This document shows positions 6,572-15,104 of a DNA stretch of 20,204 nucleotides, piece after piece. The DNA comes from Bacillota bacterium (GTDB lineage: Bacteria; Bacillota; Clostridia; Christensenellales; UMGS416). Under the pieces are notes generated by a model. It was not told the origin of the DNA, made no database searches, and saw only the letters and a program-made list of their open reading frames with translations. Position numbers and translations under genes: made by a program. The DNA lies in the NCBI GenBank assembly GCA_023410875.1, contig JAEYPH010000025.1:1-20204 (forward strand), read 5' to 3'. How positions within the stretch are numbered: the first letter of the stretch is position 1; each line of letters begins with the position of its first letter.

Positions 6572-6836
6572 TGATATATTACCTATGCTATGCAGAAAAT
6601 GCCGCCAACGCAGAACAGGAGGCGCCTACATCAGCCGGTGCATGGAGATCTTCGCGAAGAGCGAGCACGTCATCGGCGAGTTCTTCTTCCGCTGGAGCGA
6701 CACCGAGACCTGCTGGCAGTGCGGCGATCCCCTATGCCCGGCCGAGTGCGCCTGGGGCATCGTGGACACCCAGGGCAGGCCCAAGCCCGGTTACTGGGTA
6801 CTCAAGGATGCCTGCGAGAAGTATTTCGCGCAGTAG
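6572..6836 (+). pseudogene. C-terminal remnant of a clan-A-like glycoside hydrolase, frameshifted
   Basis: The last 65 or so residues (YISRCMEIFAKSEHVIGEFFFRWSD...WGIVDTQGRPKPGYWVLKDACEKYF) resemble the end of a (beta/alpha)8 glycoside hydrolase, in which a G-x-F-x-W-x-D strand precedes WGIVD-x-x-GRPKPAY. A second frame just upstream reads YAENAANAEQEA, which completes the helix before YISRCMEIF if one base is restored near 6628. Upstream of 6571 that frame meets a stop, and no N-terminal barrel is present, so over three quarters of the enzyme is missing. No ribosome site precedes it. The exact family is uncertain. It is the only plus-strand coding trace between the left edge and 16.4 kb. Confidence 0.55.
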
Positions 6837-6875
6837 CGTTTTAGGATTAACGTTTCTTTTCAAGCCAGTCAAAAG

Positions 6876-6913
6876 AAGGGTGTGCTGCAACATCCCTGTG
6901 GCAGCACACCCTT
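6876..6913 (-). terminator. Intrinsic terminator after mgsA
   Basis: Perfect 13-bp arms (6876-6888 and 6901-6913, AAGGGTGTGCTGC and its complement) with a 12-nt loop lie 30 nt past the mgsA stop. On the minus strand the stem is followed by CTTTTGACT, a short U-rich run. It ends the long elongation operon and may also insulate it from the remnant on the other strand. Confidence 0.75.
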
Positions 6914-6942
6914 CCGGACGCTTATCCGCGTCATAGATTCAT

Positions 6943-7356
6943 TTATAAGTAATTCTCCGGCGGGTTCACCTTCAGACGCCAATCCAGATCGCCTCGGGCC
7001 AGCGCCTTGATGAGCGCCTCGGCGGAGGCCAGATTGGTGGCCAGCGGTATGTTGTGCACGTCGCACAGCCGCAGCAGCGCAGACACGTCAGGTTCGTGGG
7101 GCTGGGCGGTCAGCGGGTCTCGCAGGAAGATGACCAGGTCGATGTGGTTGTAGGCCACGCGGGCGCCGATCTGCTGATCCCCGCCCAGCGGGCCGGAAAG
7201 ATAGCGCAGCACCTTGAGGCCCGTGTGCTCGGCCACCAGGCCGCCGGTGGTGCCGGTGGCGCACAGGCTGTGCTCAGCCAGCACACCGGTATAGGCCACA
7301 CAGAAGTTCACCATGTCCTTCTTTTTCTTGTCATGGGCGATCAGAGCGATGTTCAA
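6943..7356 (-). CDS. mgsA: Methylglyoxal synthase
   Basis: This 137-residue cytoplasmic enzyme converts dihydroxyacetone phosphate to methylglyoxal and phosphate, a bypass of lower glycolysis under phosphate stress. It starts MNIALIAHDKKKKDMVNF like its homologues. It has the phosphate-binding GTTGG and the catalytic set D60 (GGDQQ), D80 (RDPL), H87 and D90 (QPHEPD), matching E. coli D71, D91, H98 and D101 with a constant offset. The start is a TTG at 7356 with AGGGG 7 nt upstream; it overlaps the rodA stop as TTGA. Longer in-frame starts would run into rodA and do not match the family. The rodA-mgsA pairing is common in clostridia. Confidence 0.96.
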   Translation of the reverse strand: MNIALIAHDKKKKDMVNFCVAYTGVLAEHSLCATGTTGGLVAEHTGLKVLRYLSGPLGGDQQIGARVAYNHIDLVIFLRDPLTAQPHEPDVSALLRLCDVHNIPLATNLASAEALIKALARGDLDWRLKVNPPENYL

Positions 7357-8507
7357 TAGACTTCCCCTTCCCTGAATATGCTGTATCTTCGTCGCATGCA
7401 CACGTTTTGCACCAGGCCTATGGCGATCAGATTGGTCACCATATTGCTGCCTCCATAGCTTAAGAAGGGCAGCGGTATGCCGGTGACGGGCATCACGCCT
7501 ATGTTCATGCCGATGTTTTCGAAGATGTGGAAGGCGAAGAAGGCCATCACGCCGATGATCAGATAGCTGCCGTAGCGGTCGAAGGAACGCCGCGAGAGCA
7601 CCAGCAGCCGCACCAGCAGAAACATATAGAGCACAATGATGATCCCGGCGCCGACAAAACCCAGCGTCTCCGCGGTGATGGAAAAGATAAAGTCCGACTC
7701 CTTGACCGGGATGTAATCCAGCTGGCAGAAGGAACCCTCGGCGAAGAAACCCCGGCCGGTCATCTGCCCGGAACCGATGGCAGTGATGCTCTGGTCCACG
7801 TTATACCGTTGGCTCTGGCTGGCCGAGGAGGGGTCGATGAACGTCAGGATGCGCGTGCGCTGCGTATCACCCACGAGGAACCACGTGGGCACCGCCAGAA
7901 TGCCGCCGGCTCCCACGAGGCCCAACAGCAGCTTCCAGTTGGTGCCGCTGACGAACAGCAGCACCGCCGTGATGAACACGTACACGAGCATGGTGCCGAA
8001 GTCTTTCTGGCCGATGATCAAGGCGATGGGCAGGCCCACCATGGCCAGCACCCGCAGAAGCTCCTTGACGGTGCGGATGCCCTCGGGCTTCTCCGAGAGC
8101 GTCTTGGACAGAACAAGGATCAGCGCCAGCTTGGCCACCTCCGAGGGCTGCACGCTGCCGCCCATCAGCCACGACTTGGAACCGTTGACCGTGCTGCCGA
8201 TGGCCAGCACGACGCCCAGCATGGCCACCGTGCCCCAGTAGATGTAGTTTTTCGCCTCGCCATAGGTGTGGTAGTCGAAGAAGACGACGACGCCCGCCGC
8301 CACAGTGCCCACCAGCACCCACAGCATTGTGAGCATAACCTGGGTTCTGTTCATGCTGGCGATGACCGTGAGCCACCCGTCGTCCATGGACGCCGTGGGG
8401 TTGCCTGTGGCGTTGCCGATCATCAGTACACCGAACACGATGAGCGCCAGCGAGTTCAGGACCAGCGGTATGTCAAAATTCTTGAAATTCTTCCGTTCGA
8501 GCTGCAA
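7353..8507 (-). CDS. rodA: Rod-shape SEDS glycosyltransferase RodA
   Basis: This 384-residue polytopic membrane protein of the SEDS family polymerises lipid II into glycan during cell elongation, together with the class B PBP encoded two genes upstream. Hydrophobic segments occur throughout. Diagnostic motifs are WLMGGSVQPSEVAKLALIL, the DFGTMLVY loop, ESDFIFSITAETLGFVGAG and the C-terminal GIPLPFLSYGGSNM. The start is TTG at 8507, 5 nt after GGAGG; no ATG lies near. The gene follows minD by 25 nt and overlaps mgsA. RodA is preferred over FtsW or SpoVE because it sits in the mre operon. Confidence 0.95.
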   Translation of the reverse strand: MQLERKNFKNFDIPLVLNSLALIVFGVLMIGNATGNPTASMDDGWLTVIASMNRTQVMLTMLWVLVGTVAAGVVVFFDYHTYGEAKNYIYWGTVAMLGVVLAIGSTVNGSKSWLMGGSVQPSEVAKLALILVLSKTLSEKPEGIRTVKELLRVLAMVGLPIALIIGQKDFGTMLVYVFITAVLLFVSGTNWKLLLGLVGAGGILAVPTWFLVGDTQRTRILTFIDPSSASQSQRYNVDQSITAIGSGQMTGRGFFAEGSFCQLDYIPVKESDFIFSITAETLGFVGAGIIIVLYMFLLVRLLVLSRRSFDRYGSYLIIGVMAFFAFHIFENIGMNIGVMPVTGIPLPFLSYGGSNMVTNLIAIGLVQNVCMRRRYSIFREGEVY

Positions 8508-8532
8508 TGATACCTCCGATTTGATAAGCGCC

Positions 8533-9312
8533 TTATCCGGCGCGGCCGAACAATCCTTTAAATAGCGCGCTTAAGCCCTTTTGCTGCGGGGGCTCGCAAC
8601 CCTGCAGCCGCTGCGCCAGCAGCTTGTAGGCCTTGGCCGCCGGCGTGTTGCCCGCAGCCAGCGGCTCGCCATAGTTGCCGGCGCGCACGACGTCCTCATC
8701 CTCGGGTATAACGCCCAGCAAGTCCGCTCCGATGATCGCCACGGCGTCGTCGATGTCCAGAATCTCCCCCCGCCGGGCCATCTTGGGCCGAAAGCGCGTG
8801 AGCACCATGCCGGCCACCGGCAGCGCGCATTCGTCCAGCAGTGTTTTAACCCGTAGGCCGTCACGCACGGCGGTAACCTCGGGCACGGTCACGATGATGG
8901 CTCTGTCCGCCCCGGCGATGGCGTTGCGGAAGCCCTGCTCGATGCCGGCGGGGCAATCCACGAGCACGTAGTCGAAATCCTCCCGCAGCTTGGCCAGTAT
9001 GCCCTGCATCTGCTCCGGCGTCAGGCTGGCCTTGTCGCGGTGCTGGGCAGCGGGCAGCAGCCACAGCGTGCCCCAACGCCGGTCACGGATGAGCGCCTGG
9101 CGCAGCCCGCAAGCGCCGCTCACGACGTCCAGTACGTCGTAGGCGATGTCGTTTTCCAGACCCAGGGCCAGGTCCAGGTTTCGCAGGCCGATGTCCGCGT
9201 CCACCAGCGCCACGCTGCGGCCCGACAGCGCCAGCGCCACGCCCAGGTTGGCAGTCGTCGTGGTCTTGCCCACGCCGCCCTTGCCGGAAGTGATAACCAG
9301 TACCTCAGACAT
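8533..9312 (-). CDS. minD: Septum-site determining ATPase MinD
   Basis: This 259-residue ParA/MinD-family ATPase binds the inner membrane and helps place the division site. It has a deviant Walker A (SGKGGVGKTT, residues 9-18), switch I DADIGLRNLDLALGLEN, switch II VLVDCPAGIEQGFRNAI, and a C-terminal amphipathic membrane helix (LSALFKGLFGRAG). Those features separate it from ParA and FlhG. The ATG at 9312 has AGGAGG 9 nt upstream. In related clostridial operons minD is flanked by minC and minE. Here the 120-nt gap to mrdA and the 25-nt gap to rodA leave no room for either. It may work with partners encoded elsewhere, or with none. Confidence 0.95.
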   Translation of the reverse strand: MSEVLVITSGKGGVGKTTTTANLGVALALSGRSVALVDADIGLRNLDLALGLENDIAYDVLDVVSGACGLRQALIRDRRWGTLWLLPAAQHRDKASLTPEQMQGILAKLREDFDYVLVDCPAGIEQGFRNAIAGADRAIIVTVPEVTAVRDGLRVKTLLDECALPVAGMVLTRFRPKMARRGEILDIDDAVAIIGADLLGVIPEDEDVVRAGNYGEPLAAGNTPAAKAYKLLAQRLQGCEPPQQKGLSALFKGLFGRAG

Positions 9313-9432
9313 TTCTCCTTGCCTCCTGTTGCCGATATGTGCGGCCCAGCAGGCTCCCCATCCATGCTGAACGTCATTCCGTTCACTGTTGTGTACAAAT
9401 CCCTATTCTGGCTGCAGGCCCAGCCTGCCCGC

Positions 9433-11949
9433 TCAGCGCGTCAGCGTGTTGACCACCGGCAGCGTTGCCGGTTTGTCAGCCATCTGCTTTTGGTCCATGT
9501 AGTACTGTATAACCTGCCTGGCGGTGTAGCTGGCGTAATGGCCGGAATAGCCGTTGGGCATGTAGACGACCACGGCGATCTCCGGTTTTTCGAAGGGCGC
9601 GAAGGCCACGAACCACGCGTTGTTCTCCAGGTCGATCTTGCTGACCTGGGCGGTGCCGGTCTTGCCGCCAATCTCGTCCAGATACTTAAACCCCTCAAAG
9701 TCCTTGCCGGCGGTGCCGCCGTCCTCTTCGCTGACAACCTTCTCCATGCCTTCCTTGATCTTGTCCAGATAATTGGGTGTCACATCGGGCACGTTCAGGT
9801 TGCGCACGAGCACCGGCGGCTTCTCCCGCACCTTGCCCTCGGGGCTCACGATGGCCTTTACGAGCTTGGCGTCATAAACCTCACCACCATTGACGATGGC
9901 AGACATGTAGCGCGCCACTGCGATGGGCGTCAGCATCGTGACGCTCTGGCCGATGCCGGTCACGATGGTGTCGTTGTCGTCCCACTTGATCTGCACCAGC
10001 TGCAGGGAGATCAGCGACGCCATATTTTCAGACAAGATAATCTGTGAATCCAGGTTCAGCTCGTTCTTCAGGAGGGCGCGGATATCCGGGCCCATTTCCG
10101 AGGGCAACTCCGCCAGCTTCATCATCTCACGGACGACGGCGTCGTATTTCTCATCGGTTACAGTCAGCTTTTGCTTTTCGCATGCGCCCTTGATGATCCC
10201 CAGAATGTTTTTGTAAACCAACGAAGCCACGCCGCCGGGGCTGGAGTCGGGGTCATAGAGCGTCTTCTGGTTGCCCACCTGGCTTTTGACCTCGCCGGGC
10301 AGCTCCACGCCGGTCAGGCTGGTCAAGCCCAGCAGGTCCGCCCACTTGTTGAGCTTGTCGCTTTTGAGGCCGTCAGCCACGGTGAAGAAGAAATAGTTAC
10401 AGCTGACCTTGAGCGCATCGACGATGTTCAGATTGGCGTGCCCCGCATAGTTCGTCGTGTAGCACTTGGGCGCCTGGCTGCGGATCGTCGTATGCTTGGT
10501 GTACGGGCCTTCATCGGAGATCTGCGTTTCCGTTGTGATGACACCCTCCATGAGCCCCGCCAGACCGGTGGCCATCTTGTAGATGGAACCCGGCGTGCCG
10601 CGACTGGCAATGGCCCGATTGAACAGTGGATTGGCCGGGTCTTCCATCAGCTTGGCCAGAGCATCCTTGGAGATGCCGCCGGTGAACAGGTTCAAGTCGT
10701 AGGTCGGATAGCTGTCCATGGCCAGAATCTCGCCGGTGTGCACATCCATGACCACGGCGGCGCCGCTGTTGCAATAGCTCACTGGCCATTCCTTGCCGAT
10801 GGCTTCGCCGCGACTTCGTATCTTTTCGTCATACTCCTGTTCCTCTTTGGCTATGGGATCGTTGAATCTGTCCTCCTGTACGGCGCGGATCTGCTTGATA
10901 TTTTCGGGCAGCGCCTCCTGCAGCACCTTCTGCAGGCCGCTGTCTATGGTCAGCATCACGTTGTTGCCGGCCGTGGGCTGTTTGTTATCGCTCTGCAACT
11001 CGCGGATGACTTTGCCCTGGCTGTCAGCCTCCACAACGCGGGTGCCGGTGCGCTCGGCGATGTTGCCGGTCAGCTCCAGCTCCTGGCTGGCCTCTATGCC
11101 GGTGATGCCCACCAGGTCGTCGCGCTTGTAGCCAGCCTGTTCGTTTTGCACGATGGTCTTCTCATTGAGCATGCGGCCGGTGTAGCCGATGATGTGGGCA
11201 GCCATGGACTTGTTGGGATACACCCGCGTGCGCCCCTGGCCGATCTGCATGCCGATGAGCTCGTTGGCACGAATCTCCACCTGTGCCACGGTGTTCATAT
11301 CCACATCCTTGGCCAACACCGCAGGTATGTAGCTGATCTGATAGGCGGAATATACGGCCTCCTGCCACACGCTCAGCACCTTCATGGCCTTTTCTTCGGT
11401 GAAATCGGCAGGAATGAAGTAAAACTCCCGCAGATTGGCCAGCATATCCTCCAACTCCATGGTCTTCTTGACCTTGCTGCTGGTGCCGGAGCTCATGTTG
11501 CCACGGAACAGGTTCACCTGCCGGTCGTAGGACTCCTTGTCCTCCACCGGGTCCAACCCCGGCCAATTCAGCGCCAGCTTGCCGTCCTCCCCACGCTCCA
11601 TGGCGAAACGTGTGCTCAGCTTGCCGCCGTTTTCCTCAATGATGTCGATGGTGCGGATGATGGACTTGGTGTAGCGTTCGCGGTCTTCCTTGGTGCGCAG
11701 TTTGGGGTCCTTTACGAATTGTACATCGTAGCTGGTTTCGTTATAAGCCAGCGGCAGGCCGTTGCGGTCGAGTATTTTGCCGCGGGCGCCGGTCAGGCGA
11801 AGCTCCTTGCGGCTGAACTCCTGGGCTCTGGCCAGCAGGTCTTCACCCTGATTGAAGGTCAGGTCGAACAGCCGGAACAGCATCAGCAGCAGGACCACAG
11901 TAAAGAGAGCGCCGATGGTCAGATATCTGGTCTTAAACTCCGTACGAAT
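9433..11949 (-). CDS. mrdA: Penicillin-binding protein 2 (class B transpeptidase), apparent ATT start
   Basis: This 838-residue class B PBP crosslinks peptidoglycan for elongation with RodA. A short basic N-terminus (MRTEFKTRY) leads into one membrane helix (about 10-32). The PBP dimerisation domain includes GARGKILDRNGLPLA. The transpeptidase has S455-I-Y-K458, S516-C-N518 and K763-T-G-T-A, so all catalytic motifs are intact. The first ATG/GTG-type codon in frame is the GTG at 11898, which would cut the membrane helix and lacks a ribosome site. Seventeen codons upstream, ATT at 11947-11949 lies 9 nt after AGGAGG (11959-11964) and restores the normal N-terminus. This is either a rare ATT initiation or an ATG misread. 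At 838 residues it is longer than E. coli PBP2 (633), with insertions such as 560-640, as in other clostridia. Confidence 0.93.
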   Translation of the reverse strand: MRTEFKTRYLTIGALFTVVLLLMLFRLFDLTFNQGEDLLARAQEFSRKELRLTGARGKILDRNGLPLAYNETSYDVQFVKDPKLRTKEDRERYTKSIIRTIDIIEENGGKLSTRFAMERGEDGKLALNWPGLDPVEDKESYDRQVNLFRGNMSSGTSSKVKKTMELEDMLANLREFYFIPADFTEEKAMKVLSVWQEAVYSAYQISYIPAVLAKDVDMNTVAQVEIRANELIGMQIGQGRTRVYPNKSMAAHIIGYTGRMLNEKTIVQNEQAGYKRDDLVGITGIEASQELELTGNIAERTGTRVVEADSQGKVIRELQSDNKQPTAGNNVMLTIDSGLQKVLQEALPENIKQIRAVQEDRFNDPIAKEEQEYDEKIRSRGEAIGKEWPVSYCNSGAAVVMDVHTGEILAMDSYPTYDLNLFTGGISKDALAKLMEDPANPLFNRAIASRGTPGSIYKMATGLAGLMEGVITTETQISDEGPYTKHTTIRSQAPKCYTTNYAGHANLNIVDALKVSCNYFFFTVADGLKSDKLNKWADLLGLTSLTGVELPGEVKSQVGNQKTLYDPDSSPGGVASLVYKNILGIIKGACEKQKLTVTDEKYDAVVREMMKLAELPSEMGPDIRALLKNELNLDSQIILSENMASLISLQLVQIKWDDNDTIVTGIGQSVTMLTPIAVARYMSAIVNGGEVYDAKLVKAIVSPEGKVREKPPVLVRNLNVPDVTPNYLDKIKEGMEKVVSEEDGGTAGKDFEGFKYLDEIGGKTGTAQVSKIDLENNAWFVAFAPFEKPEIAVVVYMPNGYSGHYASYTARQVIQYYMDQKQMADKPATLPVVNTLTR

Positions 11950-11958
11950 GAGAATTCA

Positions 11959-11964
11959 CCTCCT
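11959..11964 (-). promoter_or_regulatory. Ribosome-binding site deciding the mrdA start
   Basis: On the minus strand this is AGGAGG, followed by TGA and then, after a 9-nt spacer, ATT CGT ACG. The strength and spacing of this site are the main reason for placing the mrdA start at the ATT. Confidence 0.75.
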
Positions 11965-12002
11965 GTGAAGAACTCCGACAGCTGCGCATTGTCGCCGCCA
12001 TG

Positions 12003-12521
12003 TCAACGGCCAATCGTGATGACACCGGCGCTGCGCTTGACTCTGCGATGCGCGTAGCCGAACATCATCAGATAAGCGGGGATGGTCAGCCCTGTGGTGA
12101 GCAGCAAGCTGATCAATGTCTTGAGCAGGATTTCGGCGCTGAGGATAATCGGCATACGGCCCAGATAGACCATCAGCGCCGTGAAGAGAAACACCAGGGC
12201 GTGGGCCGCGCCGGCCATCATCGCCGGAATCACAGCGTTCTCATGGAACAGCCGGCGGCCCTGGCTGCCGATGAGCCAGGAAAAGCCCAGATAGGCCATG
12301 GCGTACAGGCCAACGCCCCGGCCAAAGAGAATATCCATAAACAGACCGGCGGCAGCCCCCATCAGCGCCACCGGCGCCGGCTTCCACAGCACGGCGGCGG
12401 GCACCAGCACGACCAGCAGCAGGTCCGGTGCGATCATCGAGACGCCCAGGGCGCTGAAAACCGCCGTCTGTATGAGAAATGCGACGATCAGCAACGCAGC
12501 GATCAGCAGGTTGTTCTTCAT
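12003..12521 (-). CDS. mreD: Rod-shape determining membrane protein MreD
   Basis: This 172-residue integral membrane protein of the elongasome has five to six hydrophobic helices. The family-like stretch PDLLLVVLVPAAVLWKP is followed by GLFMDILFGRGVGLYAMAY, which carries the conserved D-x-x-F-G. It bridges MreC, RodA and PBP2. The ATG at 12521 overlaps the mreC stop as ATGA, showing translational coupling. The 53-nt gap to mrdA carries only that gene's ribosome site. Confidence 0.93.
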   Translation of the reverse strand: MKNNLLIAALLIVAFLIQTAVFSALGVSMIAPDLLLVVLVPAAVLWKPAPVALMGAAAGLFMDILFGRGVGLYAMAYLGFSWLIGSQGRRLFHENAVIPAMMAGAAHALVFLFTALMVYLGRMPIILSAEILLKTLISLLLTTGLTIPAYLMMFGYAHRRVKRSAGVITIGR

Positions 12522-13450
12522 GGCTTCGCCTCGTTCTGAGCCGTGCTGTCGTCCTGGTTCTCCTCGCTCTGCTGGCTGGCGGCGTCTTTTTGGTCCTGGG
12601 TAATCTGCTTCTCTGTGGGCACCTCGCGCCCGCCCTTGATGATCAGCACGTTTTCGATGGAAGAAAAGTTTACCGACGGCGTAAGCAGCGCATAGGGATT
12701 GTTGGGGTCACGGCTGACCTCGGTGATGGTACCGACGGGTATGCCCTTTTGAAACACGCCGCCGTGATCTGAGGTGAGCACCCGGTCGCCAGGCATCACC
12801 TCGATGTCGAAGCTAAGATACTCCACGGAGCACTTGGGGTCTCCGCTCTGGGGGTCCCCCGGGCCTTCCACAAAGCCGGTATCGCGGCTGCGCTCGATCA
12901 TGGCGCTCACGGCGCTCTGGCGATCCAGCAGCGTCATCACCTTGCACCAGCTTGGGCCAACCTCCACCACGCGGCCCACAAGGCCCTCCGCGGTCACCAC
13001 GTTCATGTCCTTTTTCACACCATGGCTGCTGCCCTTGTCCAGCGTGATGTTGACAAACCAATTGCCCGGCTGAGAGCCCACGACCCGTGCCGGCAGATAC
13101 TCAAACTGCTTGTACGTATCCATAAAGCCCAGCAACCCGGTCAGGCGCTCGTTCTCCTTCTGCAGGTCGGCCATCAGCCAATTTTCCAGTTGCAGCGCGG
13201 CGTTTTGCTCTTTGAGTTGTTCATACTCCTTGTCGATATCGCGCAGCGCGAACAGCCGCAGGAAGAACTCCTTGACCGATGATGTTGCCCGATGCACGCT
13301 GCCCACCGCCGGCGCGGCCACGGCGCCCACGGCCTTCTCCGCCCCGGTGCCTTCGCGCTCAGACAGGAAGAACGTTGCGAAAAAGCTGATTGCCAGCAAC
13401 ACCAGCAGAGCAGCCAGTATCATCCAAGTTTTGATCCGAAAGTTGCGCAT
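12518..13450 (-). CDS. mreC: Rod-shape determining protein MreC
   Basis: This 310-residue bitopic protein has one membrane helix (about 8-30), an extracytoplasmic coiled coil (about 65-105, IDKEYEQLKEQNAALQLEN) and the two beta domains of MreC. These contain ARVVGSQPGNWFVNITLDKGSSHGVKKDMNVVTAEGLVGRVVEV and PGDRVLTSDHGGVFQKGIPVGTITEV, both typical of the family. The last 30 residues are Gln/Glu/Asp-rich and probably unstructured. MreC activates PBP2 and links it to MreB. The ATG at 13450 has GGAGGG upstream; it lies 38 nt after mreB. Confidence 0.96.
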   Translation of the reverse strand: MRNFRIKTWMILAALLVLLAISFFATFFLSEREGTGAEKAVGAVAAPAVGSVHRATSSVKEFFLRLFALRDIDKEYEQLKEQNAALQLENWLMADLQKENERLTGLLGFMDTYKQFEYLPARVVGSQPGNWFVNITLDKGSSHGVKKDMNVVTAEGLVGRVVEVGPSWCKVMTLLDRQSAVSAMIERSRDTGFVEGPGDPQSGDPKCSVEYLSFDIEVMPGDRVLTSDHGGVFQKGIPVGTITEVSRDPNNPYALLTPSVNFSSIENVLIIKGGREVPTEKQITQDQKDAASQQSEENQDDSTAQNEAKP

Positions 13451-13488
13451 TCGCCCTCCAGCGAAAAGTCAATAAGGGGATAGCCGCA

Positions 13489-14499
13489 TTATCGGCTACC
13501 CCGCAGAAGTTCATCCATGTGGTCCAGCATTTTGCCGGCGCCCAGCGCCACGCAGTCCATGGAGTTTTCCGCCACATAGGTCGCGATTCCGGTTTCGCGG
13601 TAGATCAGCATGTCCAGCCCCTGCAGGTTTGCGCCGCCACCGGAGAGCACGATGCCCCGCTCCATAATGTCGCTGGCCAACTCCGGCGGCGTGTCCTCCA
13701 GCGTGGATTTGACCATCTCCACGATCTGCTGCACCGACTCGCGCAGCGCGTCGCGCACTTCCAGTGAGGTCACATTGACGGTCACGGGCAGCCCGTTGGT
13801 CAGGTTGCGCCCCTTGATATCCATGCGGTTGATGACCTTCGGGTCCATAGCCGCGCCCAGCATGATCTTAAGCTCCTCAGCGGTACGGTCACCTATGAGC
13901 AGGTTGTATTCGCGCTTCATCCAGGCCACGATGGCCTCGTCCATCTTGGCGCCGCCCAGGCGGATGCTGCGAGCCACGACGATGCCGCCAAGAGACAGCA
14001 CCGCGGCCTCGCTGGTGCCCCCGCCAATGTCCACGATCATGCTGCCGCAGGGTTCGCCCACCGGCAGCCCGGCGCCGATGGCCGCTGCCATGGGTTCCTC
14101 GGCGATGTAGGCATCGCGCACGCCGGCCTTGCGGGTGGCCTCTATGACGGCTCTCTTTTCCACATCGGTGACCTCAAAGGGCACACACACGATGGCTCTG
14201 GGGGCGATGCCAAAAAAGCTGCGCCGCTGCAGCGCCCGGCGGATGAAATAGGAAAGCATGGCCTCGGTCATCTGGAAATCGGCAATGACGCCATCGCGCA
14301 GCGGCTGCACAGCCACGATCTCGCCGGGGGTGCGGCCGATCATCTGGCGGGCTTCCTCGCCCACAGCCAGTATGGCGCCGCTCTTGGCGTTCACAGCCAC
14401 CACCGAGGGCTCCCTTATAACCACGCCCCGGCCTTGCACATAGACCAGCACATTGGCGGTTCCCAGGTCCACCCCGACATCGCGTCCAAAAAAGTTCAT
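13489..14499 (-). CDS. mreB: Rod-shape actin homologue MreB
   Basis: This 336-residue actin-fold ATPase forms membrane-bound filaments that steer wall synthesis. Phosphate-1 (GVDLGTANVLVYV), the connect region (PRAIVCVPFEVTDVEKRAV), phosphate-2 (MIVDIGGGTSEAAVLSLGGIV) and the adenosine motif (GIVLSGGGANLQGLD) are all present. The length is standard. The start overlaps the maf stop as ATGA (14496-14499), with GGGAG upstream. First of the mreBCD block, it fits the canonical order. Confidence 0.97.
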   Translation of the reverse strand: MNFFGRDVGVDLGTANVLVYVQGRGVVIREPSVVAVNAKSGAILAVGEEARQMIGRTPGEIVAVQPLRDGVIADFQMTEAMLSYFIRRALQRRSFFGIAPRAIVCVPFEVTDVEKRAVIEATRKAGVRDAYIAEEPMAAAIGAGLPVGEPCGSMIVDIGGGTSEAAVLSLGGIVVARSIRLGGAKMDEAIVAWMKREYNLLIGDRTAEELKIMLGAAMDPKVINRMDIKGRNLTNGLPVTVNVTSLEVRDALRESVQQIVEMVKSTLEDTPPELASDIMERGIVLSGGGANLQGLDMLIYRETGIATYVAENSMDCVALGAGKMLDHMDELLRGSR

Positions 14500-15104
14500 A
14501 GCGCTTCTCCCTCTCCCCAGGCAATCAGCCTGTCATAACCCTCCGGGCCCAGCGCTTCGGTCAGCAGCGCTTTCAGGCGGGCCAGCGGCAAACCCATAAC
14601 GTTGTAGTAACAGCCGCAAATGCTCGAAACGAAGACGCCGGCCCGGCCCTGTATGCCATAGGCGCCGGCCTTGTCCATGGGCTCCCCCGTACGCACATAG
14701 CGGTCGATCTCAGCGTCGCTCAGCGGCTCAAAGCGCACCACCGTGCGCTCGCAGGCGCAGCGCAGCGCGCCGCCCCAAGCCACACACAGCCCGGTGAGCA
14801 CCTCGTGTTCACGGCCGCTCAGGCGGCGCAGCATGGCCGCTGCGTGCCCGGGCGTTTCAGGCTTTCCCAGCGGTTCTCCATCCACAGCCACCAGCGTGTC
14901 TGCGGCGATAACCACAGCCAGCGGCCACTGCGCCACAGCGGCCAGGGCCTTGCGCCTGGCCAGCTCCTGGGCCGAGTGGGCAGGGTCCTCGCCGTCGGTC
15001 AGCGTTTCGTCGGCGTCGGTTGGGCTCACATGGAAGCTCAAACCCATCTGCTCGAGCAGTTGGCGGCGCCTGGGGCTGCCGCTTGCCAGCACGACCTGCG
15101 TCAT
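14496..15104 (-). CDS. maf: Maf-family nucleotide pyrophosphatase
   Basis: This 202-residue Maf/HAM1-fold protein hydrolyses non-canonical or modified dNTPs to the monophosphate. It begins MTQVVLASGSPRRRQLLEQMG, the family signature. It continues with the AADTLVAVDGEPLGKP core (metal-binding Asp), RLSGREHEVLTG, and the DKAGAYGIQGRAGVFV segment where relatives have G-K-A/D-x-Y-x-I-Q-G. The ATG at 15104 overlaps the stop of the DUF4321 gene as ATGA. The open frame extends 61 codons further upstream, but that part is the shadow of DUF4321. B. subtilis maf also sits beside mreB, and its overexpression blocks septation. Confidence 0.95.
   Translation of the reverse strand: MTQVVLASGSPRRRQLLEQMGLSFHVSPTDADETLTDGEDPAHSAQELARRKALAAVAQWPLAVVIAADTLVAVDGEPLGKPETPGHAAAMLRRLSGREHEVLTGLCVAWGGALRCACERTVVRFEPLSDAEIDRYVRTGEPMDKAGAYGIQGRAGVFVSSICGCYYNVMGLPLARLKALLTEALGPEGYDRLIAWGEGEAL

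Noticed and set aside
9313..9432. Possible minC relic between mrdA and minD
   Set aside because: I translated the gap mentally in the minus frames and saw no MinC-like segment; only a GC-rich 6-bp hairpin near 9415-9429.
10171..12057. 628-codon plus-strand open frame opposite mrdA
   Set aside because: It is the complement of an intact PBP2 gene with all catalytic motifs; no ribosome site or recognisable domain on the plus strand.
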